Notes: generated by a model not told the origin, from the sequence alone. Shown: positions 36,047 to 45,696, counted from the stretch's first letter. The stretch: 64,000 nt of DNA from Syntrophomonadaceae bacterium (GCA_012840385.1 DULK01000078.1:93080-157079); one strand, 5' to 3'. Program-made: numbers and translations.

Positions 36047-36063
36047 ATCTATTCACCTCTTTT

Positions 36064-37014
36064 TTAAATATTACAGTCAGGAGTACAACCCTCGGCAGCC
36101 CGCAATTTAGCGCTGCGCGCCCTTGGGTTCTGCTCTATCTCCCGGGAAGAAGGAACAAGGGGTTTCCGCGTTAGGATGCGAAGCCGCCCCCTTCCGCAGG
36201 TGCAATTATCCGGATCATCACAGAGACATGGGGATGCCAGTTCCTGAAAGGTTTTTTTTACGATCCTGTCCTCCAGCGAATGAAAGGAAATCACCACAAT
36301 ACGACCACCCTTCCCCAGATAAGGAACCCCGCCTCGCAGCCCTTCGGCAATAGACCCGAGTTCATCGTTTACCGCTATCCGCAATGCCTGAAAGGTGCGT
36401 TTGGCCGGGTGGGGGCCCTTTCTCCGGGCTGCCGCAGGAATGGCGTCCTTGATTACCTCCACCAGCTCACCGGTTGTGGTGAAGGGGCGCTTTTCTCTCC
36501 GCTCAACAATAAAAGATGCGATTCGTTTCGCCCATCTTTCCTCACCATAACGAATAATCAAGGCGGATAGCTCTTTCTCCGGCAGTCTGTTAACCAGATC
36601 TGCCGCGGTTACCCCGGCTGTTTTATCCATCCGCATATCCAGCGGGGCATCGTGCATATAGCTGAACCCACGTTTGGGATCCAGGACCTGAAATGAGGAA
36701 ACACCGAGATCGAATAAAATACCGTCCACACGCCTTATGCCGAGATCTTTTAAAACCTCCCCGACGTGGCGAAAATCCCTGGCCACGTATGTAACCCGAT
36801 CCCCAAAAACCGATAACCTTTCCTTGGCTTTCTCTAAAGCCTCCCTGTCCTTATCAAATCCGATCAGGCGGCCTTGGGATCCGATCCTCGCCAGGATTTC
36901 CCCGGCATGACCTCCTGCTCCCAGGGTACAGTCAACGTAAGTACCCCCTTGGCGAAGGGCCAGCAGTTCAAGTGTTTCTTGAAGCATAACCGGCCGGTGC
37001 TCAATTTCAGGCAC
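36064..37014 (-). CDS. rsmH: 16S rRNA (cytosine-1402-N4)-methyltransferase
   Basis: A 316-residue SAM-dependent enzyme that methylates C1402 in the ribosomal decoding centre. The start is [15 protein letters not shown], then the SAM motif [29 protein letters not shown], and the C-terminal [17 protein letters not shown] chose the GTG at 37012-37014, which overlaps the mraZ stop by 8 nt, since the product then begins [11 protein letters not shown]; a longer frame to 37146 runs through mraZ. Formerly mraW. Confidence 0.96.
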   Translation of the reverse strand: MPEIEHRPVMLQETLELLALRQGGTYVDCTLGAGGHAGEILARIGSQGRLIGFDKDREALEKAKERLSVFGDRVTYVARDFRHVGEVLKDLGIRRVDGILFDLGVSSFQVLDPKRGFSYMHDAPLDMRMDKTAGVTAADLVNRLPEKELSALIIRYGEERWAKRIASFIVERREKRPFTTTGELVEVIKDAIPAAARRKGPHPAKRTFQALRIAVNDELGSIAEGLRGGVPYLGKGGRIVVISFHSLEDRIVKKTFQELASPCLCDDPDNCTCGRGRLRILTRKPLVPSSREIEQNPRARSAKLRAAEGCTPDCNI

Positions 37015-37447
37015 TGAATACACCGCCTTCTCCCATCTTTTCTGCCAGTTTTTCGTATGATTCCTCAGCACGGGAGCAGTATTCCAGCCAGCGTTCTTTT
37101 GCCCAGATTTCGATCCGTGAGGAAACGCCGATAATAACCACCTCACGGTTCACAGCAGCGTACTCCCGCAGTGAGGGTGGTATCAATATCCGGCCCTGGG
37201 CATCCAGTTCACACTCCGTGGCGCCGGAAAAGAAGAAACGGGAGAACGCCCTGGCCTCCGGTTTGGTCAAGGGCAAGCTCCTCAGCTTCTGCTCCAGCTG
37301 GCGCCATTCTTCCATCGGAAAAACAAACAGGCAGTGATCCAGGCCGCGGGTGGCGATACAGCGCTCCCCCAGGTTTGCCCGGAACCTGGCCGGAAGAATC
37401 AGGCGCCCCTTTCCATCCAGAGTGTGATGATGCTCCCCAATAAACAC
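37007..37447 (-). CDS. mraZ: Transcriptional regulator MraZ
   Basis: A 146-residue AbrB-like DNA-binding protein with two SpoVT/AbrB-type half-repeats, each carrying the DxxxR motif: [13 protein letters not shown] and [13 protein letters not shown]. MraZ forms a ring and represses its own dcw promoter by binding spaced direct repeats, and three such repeats lie just upstream here. First gene of the dcw cluster; its stop overlaps rsmH. Confidence 0.97.
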   Translation of the reverse strand: MFIGEHHHTLDGKGRLILPARFRANLGERCIATRGLDHCLFVFPMEEWRQLEQKLRSLPLTKPEARAFSRFFFSGATECELDAQGRILIPPSLREYAAVNREVVIIGVSSRIEIWAKERWLEYCSRAEESYEKLAEKMGEGGVFSA

Positions 37448-37454
37448 TTGTTTC

Positions 37455-37519
37455 CCCCACTCTAAATTAACCTTGAACCACTTTCCACCACTTTATACCA
37501 CCCTCTATTCTATTTCCAA
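37455..37519 (-). promoter_or_regulatory. dcw promoter with MraZ operator repeats
   Basis: On the minus strand TTGGAA (37514-37519) and TATAAA (37492-37497) are 16 bp apart. Three GTGGT repeats occur with an exact 10-bp period (37497-37501, 37487-37491, 37477-37481), overlapping and following the -10, and a fourth GTGGGG lies at 37455-37460. This is the arrangement expected for MraZ boxes, about 30-50 bp ahead of mraZ. Confidence 0.75.
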
Positions 37520-37669
37520 CTCGAAAATTCCTGCTTCCCCCAAAAATAAATTGCATAATTTTTTGGGACTAAAAACCCGCCAAGCCTACAAGGGAGAGGC
37601 ATTTTCAATGTTCCCTTCCCGTTTATGCAGGAATAAAAGAAATGTGGGTAAACATACCTCTCAGATAAA

Positions 37670-37700
37670 TTAAAAAACCAAGGGGGCTACCCTTGGTCTG
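37670..37700 (-). terminator. Intrinsic terminator after the MetE-like gene
   Basis: On the minus strand ACCAAGGG pairs with CCCTTGGT around a short loop and is followed by TTTTTTAA, about 30 nt past the stop of the MetE-like gene. It isolates the dcw promoter from upstream transcription. The next 150 bp toward mraZ hold only the promoter and operator. Confidence 0.92.
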
Positions 37701-37731
37701 GTTTTAACACTTTAGATCGGAATTATAACCG

Positions 37732-38838
37732 CTACAACCGCCTGAAAATTTCTTCCCATTGTGCCGCCAGAGCCGCGGTTAACCGGTATATGCGCACCGC
37801 CTCCGGCTCTGTGAGAGTTCCGGCCCCGCAGGCGGGAGTGATCAGCGATTGCGATTTGAGCAGTTGGGGATCGACCCCTTTATTAGTCAAGGTTCGCAGC
37901 ATGCCCTTTGTCCGCTCCACTAAGGAATCAATATCCTCTGCAGCAAGGGCATCACCGCTGGTCGGCACCAGGCCCCAGGCGATCGCCCTGCCTTTGGCAA
38001 GAAAATCTTGGAGCAACCCCGGGAAAAGAGCAAAGCTCCCGGCAAACTGGTAGGCATCGAAGCTGATGATGTCAATGTCGGCTTCCAGCAAGATTGACCA
38101 GTCCAGGTCGGCACAGGAATGTACCCCGGCAACCCCCCCATGGCTCCGGACAAAATCGGCGAACTCCCCCAACTCGGTCATAACTTCCTCTTTACTGACA
38201 ACAATCCGGTCATACCTGCCGCAGCTGTCAATCACCGGATCGTCCATAAAAACAAGGACGGGAAGCCCGAACTGGCCCAGTGTCCTTACCTGCCAGGCTG
38301 CCTGCAGGGAAAGCTGCTTTAAGAGCACATCCCGGAGTTGAGGGTCATAGTAGGCAGGACGGCCCTCGGGATCGGTGATCTGGAAACCGGCAGTAAGCAA
38401 GCCGACTACCTGCCCTTTCAGGAACCGCGCCTTTCCGGTGCCCCTTTCTTTCAAAACCTGCAGGAATGTCTCAAATCCTGTTGCCGCCCCTGGAGGAAAA
38501 GCCAGATTTGCCAGGCTCTGCTCATCCCCCTCTGCCGCCCGAAGGTAGACCTCGTAAAAGCGGGCAAGATTTTCAGGCCAACCGGGCTCATCCGATGCAA
38601 AGGAAGCTTTAGTGCCCCTGGCAACACGTAACAAACCCAGATCCTGGAGGAATTGCAGGAACTGGTACAGGTAAAACTCTTTCTCCGTTGATCGGGGAAG
38701 CTGCGGCCAGTGAGGGATATACTGCAAATATTCTTTAACAAGAGAAACGGCCACAGATGGATCCTTATGGGGCAGGCTGCCTATTCCTGTTGCCAGACCT
38801 TCAGGGTGAAGTTTCAATTCGCTCACTCCATTTCTCAA
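37732..38838 (-). CDS. Short MetE-like (UROD/MetE superfamily) methyltransferase-type protein
   Basis: A protein of about 365 residues resembling only the catalytic C-terminal barrel of cobalamin-independent methionine synthase. It starts with GLATGIGSLPHKDP and has GVHSCADLDW (His-x-Cys pair) and TPACGAGTLTE (later Cys), the zinc ligands of MetE. The N-terminal folate-binding half is missing, as in archaeal and some Clostridial forms that may use a corrinoid protein as methyl donor. Start is uncertain: TTG 38838 overlaps the upstream stop, GTG 38826 is the alternative. Substrate unknown. Confidence 0.8.
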   Translation of the reverse strand: MRNGVSELKLHPEGLATGIGSLPHKDPSVAVSLVKEYLQYIPHWPQLPRSTEKEFYLYQFLQFLQDLGLLRVARGTKASFASDEPGWPENLARFYEVYLRAAEGDEQSLANLAFPPGAATGFETFLQVLKERGTGKARFLKGQVVGLLTAGFQITDPEGRPAYYDPQLRDVLLKQLSLQAAWQVRTLGQFGLPVLVFMDDPVIDSCGRYDRIVVSKEEVMTELGEFADFVRSHGGVAGVHSCADLDWSILLEADIDIISFDAYQFAGSFALFPGLLQDFLAKGRAIAWGLVPTSGDALAAEDIDSLVERTKGMLRTLTNKGVDPQLLKSQSLITPACGAGTLTEPEAVRIYRLTAALAAQWEEIFRRL

Positions 38839-39827
38839 TAAACCAACCGTTCCACTGCCTTGACCACTAATTCAGCGGCCATTTTGAGCTTATCTTCATT
38901 TACCTTCTCTGCAGTATCCTGAAAGGTATGATTCCCTTCCAACCAGTTTGGCGAGGTTATCGTTACGGCGGGAATCCCCATTTTACCGAAAGGCTGTTGA
39001 TCGCTGGTATGGGTAGCTGAAACCGGTAATACCTGGGGATACAACTTAATCCCCAATTCTTGGGCGGTTTCGGTTAGCAATTTCAGGAGAGGGTCTTTTG
39101 CCTGATGCGTCCAGACCAGAAACTCACGGCTCCTGCCGTTGCCAAGCGCATCCAGGTTGATGACAGCCTTCACATTTTGCATGGGGTAATTTGCAGCAAA
39201 ATAGGTGGAGCCTCTAATACCTTCTTCCTCAAAGGTCCAGGCGGCAAAGAGGATACGGGTGCCGGCAGCAGGAGGCTTACTCTTCAGAATCCTCGCCGTC
39301 TCTAAAAGCACCGCAACACCGGAAGCATTGTCATTCGCTCCGGGAAAGAAACTTTCCGCGGCAGGCCCTAAGTGATCGTAATGGGCAGAGACTATAATCG
39401 TTTTCGTCACGTTTCTGTACTCGTCAGCCTCTAAATATCCCAATACATTGTCAGCAAGCAGGGTATTAGACTCCGATGTCTTTGGCTTCCAGCGAAACCC
39501 CTGTTTCCACAAGGTAAAGCGCTTACCGGTTACAGTCTGGAAATAGGTGCCCCCTTCTCCCCCGGGTTTTAAACCCAGTCTCTGAAACTGGCTCGCTATA
39601 TACCTGGCAGCCCTGTCCCCTCCAACGCTACCAGGTGCCCTACCCTGAAAATAAGGGGAAGACAGTTTTTTTACATGGAACAGTGCAAAGGCACCCGACA
39701 CCTCCGTGTTTCCTCTGTAGGCTTCACGGTACCAGGCCAGGGGTGTATGCATGTTATACAGAAGCATTATCCCTACAAGCCCTGCTCCTGCAAGAAGCAA
39801 CAAACCAGGGCTTACCCTTCGCTTCAA
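38835..39827 (-). CDS. M28-family zinc aminopeptidase, membrane-anchored
   Basis: A 330-residue exported or anchored peptidase with an N-terminal hydrophobic segment (GLLLLAGAGLVGIMLLY). Dinuclear-zinc ligands of the M28 family are visible: SAHYDHLG (His, Asp), FFPGANDNASGVAVLLE (Asp), FAAWTFEEEG (Glu pair) and a C-terminal THTSDQQPFGKMGIPAV (His). It probably trims peptides outside the membrane. It sits between the ACT gene and the MetE-like gene, overlapping the latter's start. Confidence 0.88.
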   Translation of the reverse strand: MKRRVSPGLLLLAGAGLVGIMLLYNMHTPLAWYREAYRGNTEVSGAFALFHVKKLSSPYFQGRAPGSVGGDRAARYIASQFQRLGLKPGGEGGTYFQTVTGKRFTLWKQGFRWKPKTSESNTLLADNVLGYLEADEYRNVTKTIIVSAHYDHLGPAAESFFPGANDNASGVAVLLETARILKSKPPAAGTRILFAAWTFEEEGIRGSTYFAANYPMQNVKAVINLDALGNGRSREFLVWTHQAKDPLLKLLTETAQELGIKLYPQVLPVSATHTSDQQPFGKMGIPAVTITSPNWLEGNHTFQDTAEKVNEDKLKMAAELVVKAVERLVY

Positions 39828-39861
39828 AGCCCGGCTCTCGCTCCTCTCACCATCTGCTGCT

Positions 39862-40293
39862 TTATAGATTATAGACCTCTTCCTCGCTGAATATCTTCAA
39901 TCCCTTTTCCTCAAGCAGCTTTATGGCAATCTTGGGATTTTCAACCCGGAAGACGGCTAGGGCATCCTGCGAAACCTTTTCTACAAAAGCATACATGTAC
40001 TCGATGTTTACGCCCGCCTCTTGCATCAGCGTCAGGATATCAGCCAGTCCTCCCGGGCGATCCGGTATCTGCACTGCGATGACATCGGTAAGGCTGACGG
40101 TGAAACCCTCTTTTCTCAAGACATCATAGGCATCCTCAGGGCGGTTGACAATCAGGCGCAAGATACCGAAATCAGCGGTGTCCGCAATAGAGAAGGCGCG
40201 GATATTGATACCATGATTGCCGATTGCCCTGGTTACATCGGCCAGTCTCCCACACTTGTTTTCCAGGAAAACAGAAATTTGCTTAACCGGCAT
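39862..40293 (-). CDS. Tandem ACT-domain protein
   Basis: A 143-residue cytosolic protein made of two ACT domains. The first starts QISVFLENKCGRLADVTRAI and the second VIAVQIPDRPGGLADIL, each with the Gly-x-Leu turn that binds small ligands such as amino acids. No catalytic domain is attached. It follows paaK by 17 nt, a pairing common in anaerobes that degrade or activate aryl acids, where it may sense the aromatic amino acid or product. Confidence 0.88.
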   Translation of the reverse strand: MPVKQISVFLENKCGRLADVTRAIGNHGINIRAFSIADTADFGILRLIVNRPEDAYDVLRKEGFTVSLTDVIAVQIPDRPGGLADILTLMQEAGVNIEYMYAFVEKVSQDALAVFRVENPKIAIKLLEEKGLKIFSEEEVYNL

Positions 40294-40310
40294 AGCCTGC
40301 TCCCCCTTTG

Positions 40311-41642
40311 TTAAAGTTGGCGGCGGTCTATTACTCGTTTCGCTTTGCCCTCACTGCGCTCAATGGTCTTGGGTTCTACCAGTTTTACCTTAACGGAAAT
40401 ACCTAACACCTCTTCAATCTCACGTCTGATCTGACCCTCCAAATGTTCGAGTCCCCTCACGGCATCGGTAAAGACGTGCTCCGAAACCTCCACCCAAACC
40501 TCCAGTTCATCCAACTGGCCCCTGCGTTCCACGATTATCAAATAGTGCGGCTCGGTTTGGTTGATGCGCAGGAGCACCTCTTCGATCTGGGAAGGAAATA
40601 CATTGACTCCTCTAATGACAAGCATGTCATCGGTTCTTCCGACAAAACGCGCTATTTTTTGATGGGTGCGCCCGCAGGGGCAGTCTCCGGGTTGTATCAT
40701 GGTGATGTCTCGGGTTCGATAGCGGATCAGTGGCAGGGCCTGCTTGGTAAGGGTTGTGATCACCAGTTCCCCGTAGGTACCGGGAGGTAGCTGTTCTCCT
40801 GTTTCAGGATCGATGATTTCTGCCAGGAAGTGGTCCTCCCAGATGTGCAGCCCGTCTTTAACAGGGCACTCCACTGCAACACCAGGGCCGATGATTTCAC
40901 TCAAGCCATAGATATCAAGAGCCATCAAACCAAGACGCCTTTCGATCTGGTCACGCATCTTCAAAGAAAAGGGTTCCGCCCCGAAAAGGCCACCCTTGAG
41001 CTTGAGGTCATCCTTGCTAATCCCCATTTCTTCCATCACTTCCGCCAGATAAAGGGCATACGAAGGGGTGCAGGTCAGGATTGTGCTTCCAAAGTCCTTC
41101 ATGATCATGATCTGCCGCTTGGTGTGCCCTCCGGAAACAGGTATTACAGAGGCGCCAATCCGCTCCGCCCCATAGTGGACACCGAGACCACCGGTAAACA
41201 GGCCGTACCCATATGCGTTATGGATCATCGATTGCTTAGTAGCCCCACAGCAGGTTAGGGCCCGGGCCATCACTTCCGCCCAAACGTCAAGGTCCTGCCT
41301 GGTATATCCTACTACCGTAGGTTTCCCTGTTGTTCCGGAGGAAGCGTGCAGCCTCACCACTTCACTCAGGGGTACGGCAAACAGTCCGTAAGGATAGTTG
41401 TCCCGCAGGTCGTTTTTAGTTGTAAAAGGGAGTTTTACTAAATCCTCGAGGGTTTGGATGTCGTTTGGACCCAATCCGCGTTCCTGGAGGGCACGGCGGT
41501 AAAACGGGACCTCGTAATAAACGCGGCTGACTGTATTGCGCAACCGCTCTTCCTGCAGGGCCCGTAGCTCTGAACGGGGCATACACTCACATTTCTCGTT
41601 CCAGTATAAAGTCAATTTTTTATCCTCTCCCTTAATTCCCAT
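40311..41642 (-). CDS. paaK: Phenylacetate--CoA ligase
   Basis: A 443-residue AMP-forming ligase that activates phenylacetate or a related aryl acid to its CoA thioester. The ATP motif is [15 protein letters not shown], with [15 protein letters not shown] and [19 protein letters not shown] downstream. In fermentative anaerobes the gene goes with indolepyruvate oxidoreductase and aromatic amino acid breakdown, but iorAB are not in the window. The 6S RNA gene lies upstream. Confidence 0.93.
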   Translation of the reverse strand: MGIKGEDKKLTLYWNEKCECMPRSELRALQEERLRNTVSRVYYEVPFYRRALQERGLGPNDIQTLEDLVKLPFTTKNDLRDNYPYGLFAVPLSEVVRLHASSGTTGKPTVVGYTRQDLDVWAEVMARALTCCGATKQSMIHNAYGYGLFTGGLGVHYGAERIGASVIPVSGGHTKRQIMIMKDFGSTILTCTPSYALYLAEVMEEMGISKDDLKLKGGLFGAEPFSLKMRDQIERRLGLMALDIYGLSEIIGPGVAVECPVKDGLHIWEDHFLAEIIDPETGEQLPPGTYGELVITTLTKQALPLIRYRTRDITMIQPGDCPCGRTHQKIARFVGRTDDMLVIRGVNVFPSQIEEVLLRINQTEPHYLIIVERRGQLDELEVWVEVSEHVFTDAVRGLEHLEGQIRREIEEVLGISVKVKLVEPKTIERSEGKAKRVIDRRQL

Positions 41643-41729
41643 GAATGTTACAACAAATGTTAAGGGCTTTGAGAACAGATGTCAACCTTTTTCCGGGCAA
41701 GAGAAGCAATAACAGAAGTTAAAAACAGG

Positions 41730-41930
41730 CAAAAAGAAACCCCACATATGCCGTGGCAGACGGGTGTTTCTGAACCTCGGCTCAGCACGGTGGTGCCCTC
41801 CTGGTTGCTTTTTGTTCCCCCGTAACGGGGTCTACAAGCCACAACCAGAGCCCAGGCTCCTTATTTTTTGGTGTTGGCTCAAAACTCCCGAGTCGCCACG
41901 CACATCGTAGGGTTTTTGCTCCGTTATGCT
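41730..41930 (-). ncRNA. ssrS: 6S RNA
   Basis: An approximately 200-nt gene between aspS and paaK. The ends pair in a long closing stem: the 5' AAACCCTACG strand with 3' TGTGGGGTTT, then CGTGGC with GCCACG. The middle has a stem (CTGGTTG with CAACCAG) capped by a CCCCGTTACGGGG hairpin, separated by an unpaired central region, the 6S open-promoter mimic. It ends GGGGTTTCTTTTT. 6S RNA binds sigma-A RNA polymerase and dampens transcription in stationary phase. In B. subtilis the 6S-1 gene also lies beside aspS. Confidence 0.85.
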
Positions 41931-41936
41931 GCCACT

Positions 41937-41965
41937 ATCATACCACACCGCCGTTCTTATTTCAA
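41937..41965 (-). promoter_or_regulatory. Promoter of the 6S RNA gene
   Basis: On the minus strand TTGAAA (41960-41965) and TATGAT (41937-41942) are 17 bp apart, with the expected start at about 41930, just before the closing stem of the RNA. It lies immediately after the aspS stop. Confidence 0.8.
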
Positions 41966-41991
41966 GGAACGGATCCTCCAGAGTGACCGGT

Positions 41992-43788
41992 CTACCTCAC
42001 AACTTTAATTTTATCATCAGAGCAAGTGATATGCAGTTCCGCCAGCTGCTTTGCTGTAACAGGCGCAGGCGCTTTAGTTAACAGGCAAGTAGCGCTTTGA
42101 GTTTTCGGAAATGCGATCACTTCCCGGATTGTATTGAGGTGGAGCATGAGCATCATCATTCTGTCAAAGCCAAAGGCAATACCCCCATGAGGAGGGGCAC
42201 CGTAATCAAGGGCTTCCAACAAGAAACCAAACTTCTCCTCGATGGCATCCTGGGGGAGGCCGATCACACGGAAGAGCCGCTCCTGCAGTTCCCGGGAGTG
42301 GTTGCGGATGCTCCCTCCCCCTAATTCCGTTCCGTTTAAAACCAGGTCGTAGGCGCGCGCCCTGACTTTTCCGGGGTCCGTTTCCAATAAGGGTAGATCC
42401 TCCTCCCGCGGCGCGGTAAAGGGATGGTGCACCGCCTCAAACCGTTTTTCCTCTTCATTATACTCAAGCAGAGGAAAATCGGTGATCCAGACAAAGGAAA
42501 ATTGATCAGCATCTATTAAACCCAGGCGATTCGCCAACTCCATGCGCAGTTGACCGAGCACGCTCGCTGCTATATCTGCCTTATCGGCGATAAACAACAG
42601 CAGGTCCCCTTTCTTCCCTTCCATTGTCGCGACAAGGTCCGCCAGCTCCTGAGGAGTAAACAACTTTGCCAGAGGGGACCTTACTCCTTCCTCACCCAAC
42701 TGGAACCAGGCAAGGCCTTTAGCCCCCCAATTGGCAACCAGTTTACCGAGGTCATCCAGCACTTTCCGGGAGAAGGACGCCGCTCCGGGCACCCGGATTC
42801 CCCGGACAACTCCTCCCTGCTTAACGGCATCGGCGAAAACCCTGCAAGCGCTGTCCCGTACTTCCGAAGAGATATCGACGATCTGCATTCCAAAACGAAG
42901 ATCGGGCTTATCACTGCCATAAAGGTCCATGGCCTCCTGGTAACTGAGGCGCGGGAACGGTATCGCCAGCTCCCTTCCGAGCACCTGCTTGAACAGTTCC
43001 GCCATCATTTCCTCTGTCAGCGACTGGATATCCCGTTCCTTTATAAAAGACATCTCTATATCAAGCTGGGTAAACTCCGGTTGCCGGTCTGCCCTGAGAT
43101 CCTCATCCCGAAAACACCTGGCAAACTGAAAATAGCGCTCAAAGCCGGCGATCATTAAAATCTGCTTAAATAACTGAGGGGATTGGGGCAGGGCATAAAA
43201 CTGGCCTGGATTAAGCCTGCTCGGGACCAGATAGTCCCGGGCGCCCTCAGGGGTGCTCCTTGTCAGCATCGGGGTCTCCACTTCCAGGAAACCCCTGTCG
43301 GTTAAGAAGTCCCTGATCACCTTCGCCGCCTGGTGCCTTAAAGTAAAGGCCTGCCAGCATTCGGGGCGTCTGAGGTCAAGGTAGCGGTAGCGCAGGCGCA
43401 AGGCCTCATCCACCTCAGGGGCATCGCCCGGGTAAAAGGGAAGAGATCTGGCGGCATTAAGAATCCGTATTCCTTCGGCGGCAACTTCAACCTGGCCTGT
43501 GGCCATGTTTGGATTCTCTGTTCCCGGAGGGCGCTTTCTCACCTCTCCCCAGACGGCCAGAACATACTCCGGACGCACCGCCTGGCCTTTTTCAAAGGTT
43601 TCTTCCTGCAAATCGGGACTCAACACGACCTGCACAACGCCGCCCCGGTCGCGGAGATCCAAAAAGATAACCCCCCCGTGGTCACGCCTTTTCTGGACCC
43701 AACCCATCAACACCACTTGTTGTCCGACATGGCTGGTAGAAAGTTCACCGCAGCTATGGGTCCGACTCAATTCTCCGATGCCTTCCAC
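41992..43788 (-). CDS. aspS: Aspartyl-tRNA synthetase
   Basis: A 598-residue class IIb synthetase of bacterial length, with an N-terminal anticodon-binding OB fold (VVLMGWVQKRRDHGGVIF), motif 2 CFRDEDLRADRQPEFTQLD, a GAD insertion domain and motif 3 GGIAFGFDRMMMLM. Start GTG at 43788 has AGGAGG 7 nt upstream. It lies 1 nt after hisS, the conserved hisS-aspS pair. Whether it also charges tRNA-Asn (with GatCAB) cannot be told from this window. Confidence 0.97.
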   Translation of the reverse strand: MEGIGELSRTHSCGELSTSHVGQQVVLMGWVQKRRDHGGVIFLDLRDRGGVVQVVLSPDLQEETFEKGQAVRPEYVLAVWGEVRKRPPGTENPNMATGQVEVAAEGIRILNAARSLPFYPGDAPEVDEALRLRYRYLDLRRPECWQAFTLRHQAAKVIRDFLTDRGFLEVETPMLTRSTPEGARDYLVPSRLNPGQFYALPQSPQLFKQILMIAGFERYFQFARCFRDEDLRADRQPEFTQLDIEMSFIKERDIQSLTEEMMAELFKQVLGRELAIPFPRLSYQEAMDLYGSDKPDLRFGMQIVDISSEVRDSACRVFADAVKQGGVVRGIRVPGAASFSRKVLDDLGKLVANWGAKGLAWFQLGEEGVRSPLAKLFTPQELADLVATMEGKKGDLLLFIADKADIAASVLGQLRMELANRLGLIDADQFSFVWITDFPLLEYNEEEKRFEAVHHPFTAPREEDLPLLETDPGKVRARAYDLVLNGTELGGGSIRNHSRELQERLFRVIGLPQDAIEEKFGFLLEALDYGAPPHGGIAFGFDRMMMLMLHLNTIREVIAFPKTQSATCLLTKAPAPVTAKQLAELHITCSDDKIKVVR

Positions 43789-43789
43789 A

Positions 43790-45058
43790 CTACTGCCTCC
43801 TATTCCTTAACTCAGCCAGCACCTTAAAAAGCTCTTCACGCTTAACGGCTGTTTGAGTTCCGCTTGTCATATCTCTAAGGGTAACCTTACCCTCCCGCAG
43901 TTCCTCCTCTCCAAGGAGGAGCACATAGCGGGCTCCCATCCTGCCGGCAGATTTCATCTGGGCTTTGAGGCTGCGTCCCAGAAAGTCCTTTTCGGCAGTA
44001 AAGCCCCAGCGTCGCAATTCTGTCATAAGACGGAATGCTTCAAAATCCCCTTCACCTGCCGTTGCCACAAAAATGATCTCCGGAGCCTCAATCGGGATGG
44101 GAACGCCCTTCTTTTCGAGGGCAAGCAGCACGCGTTCAAGTCCTATGGCCACACCTATTCCGGGAACTGAAGGTCCGCCGACCGTTTCCACCAGGTTGTT
44201 GTAGCGTCCCCCCCCGGCAACAGAGCTCTGGGCTCCAAGACCCGGGCAGGTAACCTCGAAAGCGGTATTCGTATAGTAATCAAGCCCGCGCACTAATTTT
44301 TCGTTTACCGTAACAGGCACTCCGGCTACCTGCAGGTAGTTCTGCACCTTCTCAAAGTGCATGCGGCAGTCATCGCACATATAATCCTTGAGGCGGGGTG
44401 CATCTGCCAGTATTTCCTGGCACCCGGTATCCTTGCAGTCCAGCAAACGCAGAGGGTTGCGACCCAGCCTGTCCCTGCAGAAATCGCAAAGAGAACCGGA
44501 ATAAGGCTCAACAAAACGCTGCAGGGCCCTTCCGTAAGCAGGCCTGCATCCCGGGCAACCCACGCTGTTTATTTCTACCCGGATATCGGTTAGCCCTAGC
44601 TTTTGGAAATAATCCCAGGTAAAACTTACAATTTCGGCATCCAGCGAGGGATCATTGCTGCCGAAAGCTTCAATGCCAACCTGGTGAAACTGGCGATAGC
44701 GCCCCGCCTGGGGGCGGTCGTAGCGAAACATGGGACCGATATAATACAGCTTGACGGGTTGCGGTTGGGTATCCAGGTGATGCTCGAGGTAGGAACGCAC
44801 CACAGCTGCTGTTCCCTCGGGTCGAAGGGTAATGCTCCGGCCACCGCGGTCCTCGAAGGTGTACATCTCCTTTTGAACTATATCGGTGGCATCACCGATA
44901 CCACGCAGAAAAAGTTCAGTGTGCTCGAAAATCGGGGTCCTGATCTCCTGGTAGCCGTAACTCCGGGACAGATCCCGGGCAACCTGCTCTATATACTGCC
45001 ACCTTTCCACCTCACCGGGCAAGAGATCTTTCGTTCCCCGGGGTGCACTTATCGCCAA
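43790..45058 (-). CDS. hisS: Histidyl-tRNA synthetase
   Basis: A 422-residue class II synthetase. Family marks are APRGTKDLLPGE at the N terminus, LRPEGTAAVVRSYLEH, motif 2 YIGPMFRYDRPQAGRYRQF, and the histidine-specific RGLDYYTNTAFEV. I prefer the TTG at 45056-45058 (AGGAG 8 nt upstream, product MAISAPRG), because a GTG at 45067 overlaps that box. It lies 20 nt after the MBL hydrolase gene. No T-box leader is seen ahead of it. Confidence 0.96.
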   Translation of the reverse strand: MAISAPRGTKDLLPGEVERWQYIEQVARDLSRSYGYQEIRTPIFEHTELFLRGIGDATDIVQKEMYTFEDRGGRSITLRPEGTAAVVRSYLEHHLDTQPQPVKLYYIGPMFRYDRPQAGRYRQFHQVGIEAFGSNDPSLDAEIVSFTWDYFQKLGLTDIRVEINSVGCPGCRPAYGRALQRFVEPYSGSLCDFCRDRLGRNPLRLLDCKDTGCQEILADAPRLKDYMCDDCRMHFEKVQNYLQVAGVPVTVNEKLVRGLDYYTNTAFEVTCPGLGAQSSVAGGGRYNNLVETVGGPSVPGIGVAIGLERVLLALEKKGVPIPIEAPEIIFVATAGEGDFEAFRLMTELRRWGFTAEKDFLGRSLKAQMKSAGRMGARYVLLLGEEELREGKVTLRDMTSGTQTAVKREELFKVLAELRNRRQ

Positions 45059-45078
45059 AAAGATCACTCCTATCTCTA

Positions 45079-45696
45079 TTATAGAAACGGGTTGTTCACC
45101 CGCTCATGGCCGACCGTGGAGGCCGGCCCATGCCCGGGATAAACAACGCAGTTGTCATCACTTGGTAGAATCTTGTTTCTGATGGAGTCCAACAGTTGTT
45201 TATAGGAGCCACCGGGAAAGTCGGTTCTCCCGATCGAACCGGCAAACAGGGTATCCCCGGTAAAGATCGCCCCTTCTGTTTTCAAACACACACCTCCGCG
45301 GGTATGGCCGGGTGTATGCAGCACCTCAAACCTCAGGTTGCCGATGGCGATCTCCTCTCCATCGGAGATCAGCATGTCTGCCTTCGGGCTCTGGAACGGA
45401 CTCCCCATATAAAGGGAAAGATTTAAATCGGGATTTGTCAGCAGCGGAGCATCGTCGGGATGAATTAAGAGTTTCGCTCCGGTTCCTTCTTTGACATCAT
45501 AATTGGCAGCAATGTGATCTATATGCCCATGGGTGTTCACTATGTACTTGACCTTTAAGCCCTCTTTCTTTATCTCCGCAAGGATTCGTGAGCCATCCCC
45601 CCCGGGGTCAATTACCAGGGCATCTTTCGTCTGCCGGCACCAAATAATGTAGCAGTTGGCCATCATCGAGCCAACCGCCAGAGATTTCACCTGCAT
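45079..45696 (-). CDS. MBL-fold metal hydrolase (glyoxalase II-like)
   Basis: A 205-residue metallo-beta-lactamase fold protein. The metal site NTHGHIDHIAANYDV (HxHxDH) is present, followed by VLHTPGHTRGGVCL and FTGDTLFAGSIGRTDFPGG, the hydroxyacylglutathione-hydrolase-like pattern. Members hydrolyse thioesters, but the true substrate in Clostridia, which often lack glutathione, is unknown. It stands in the conserved relA-dtd-MBL-hisS order of Firmicutes. Confidence 0.9.
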   Translation of the reverse strand: MQVKSLAVGSMMANCYIIWCRQTKDALVIDPGGDGSRILAEIKKEGLKVKYIVNTHGHIDHIAANYDVKEGTGAKLLIHPDDAPLLTNPDLNLSLYMGSPFQSPKADMLISDGEEIAIGNLRFEVLHTPGHTRGGVCLKTEGAIFTGDTLFAGSIGRTDFPGGSYKQLLDSIRNKILPSDDNCVVYPGHGPASTVGHERVNNPFL

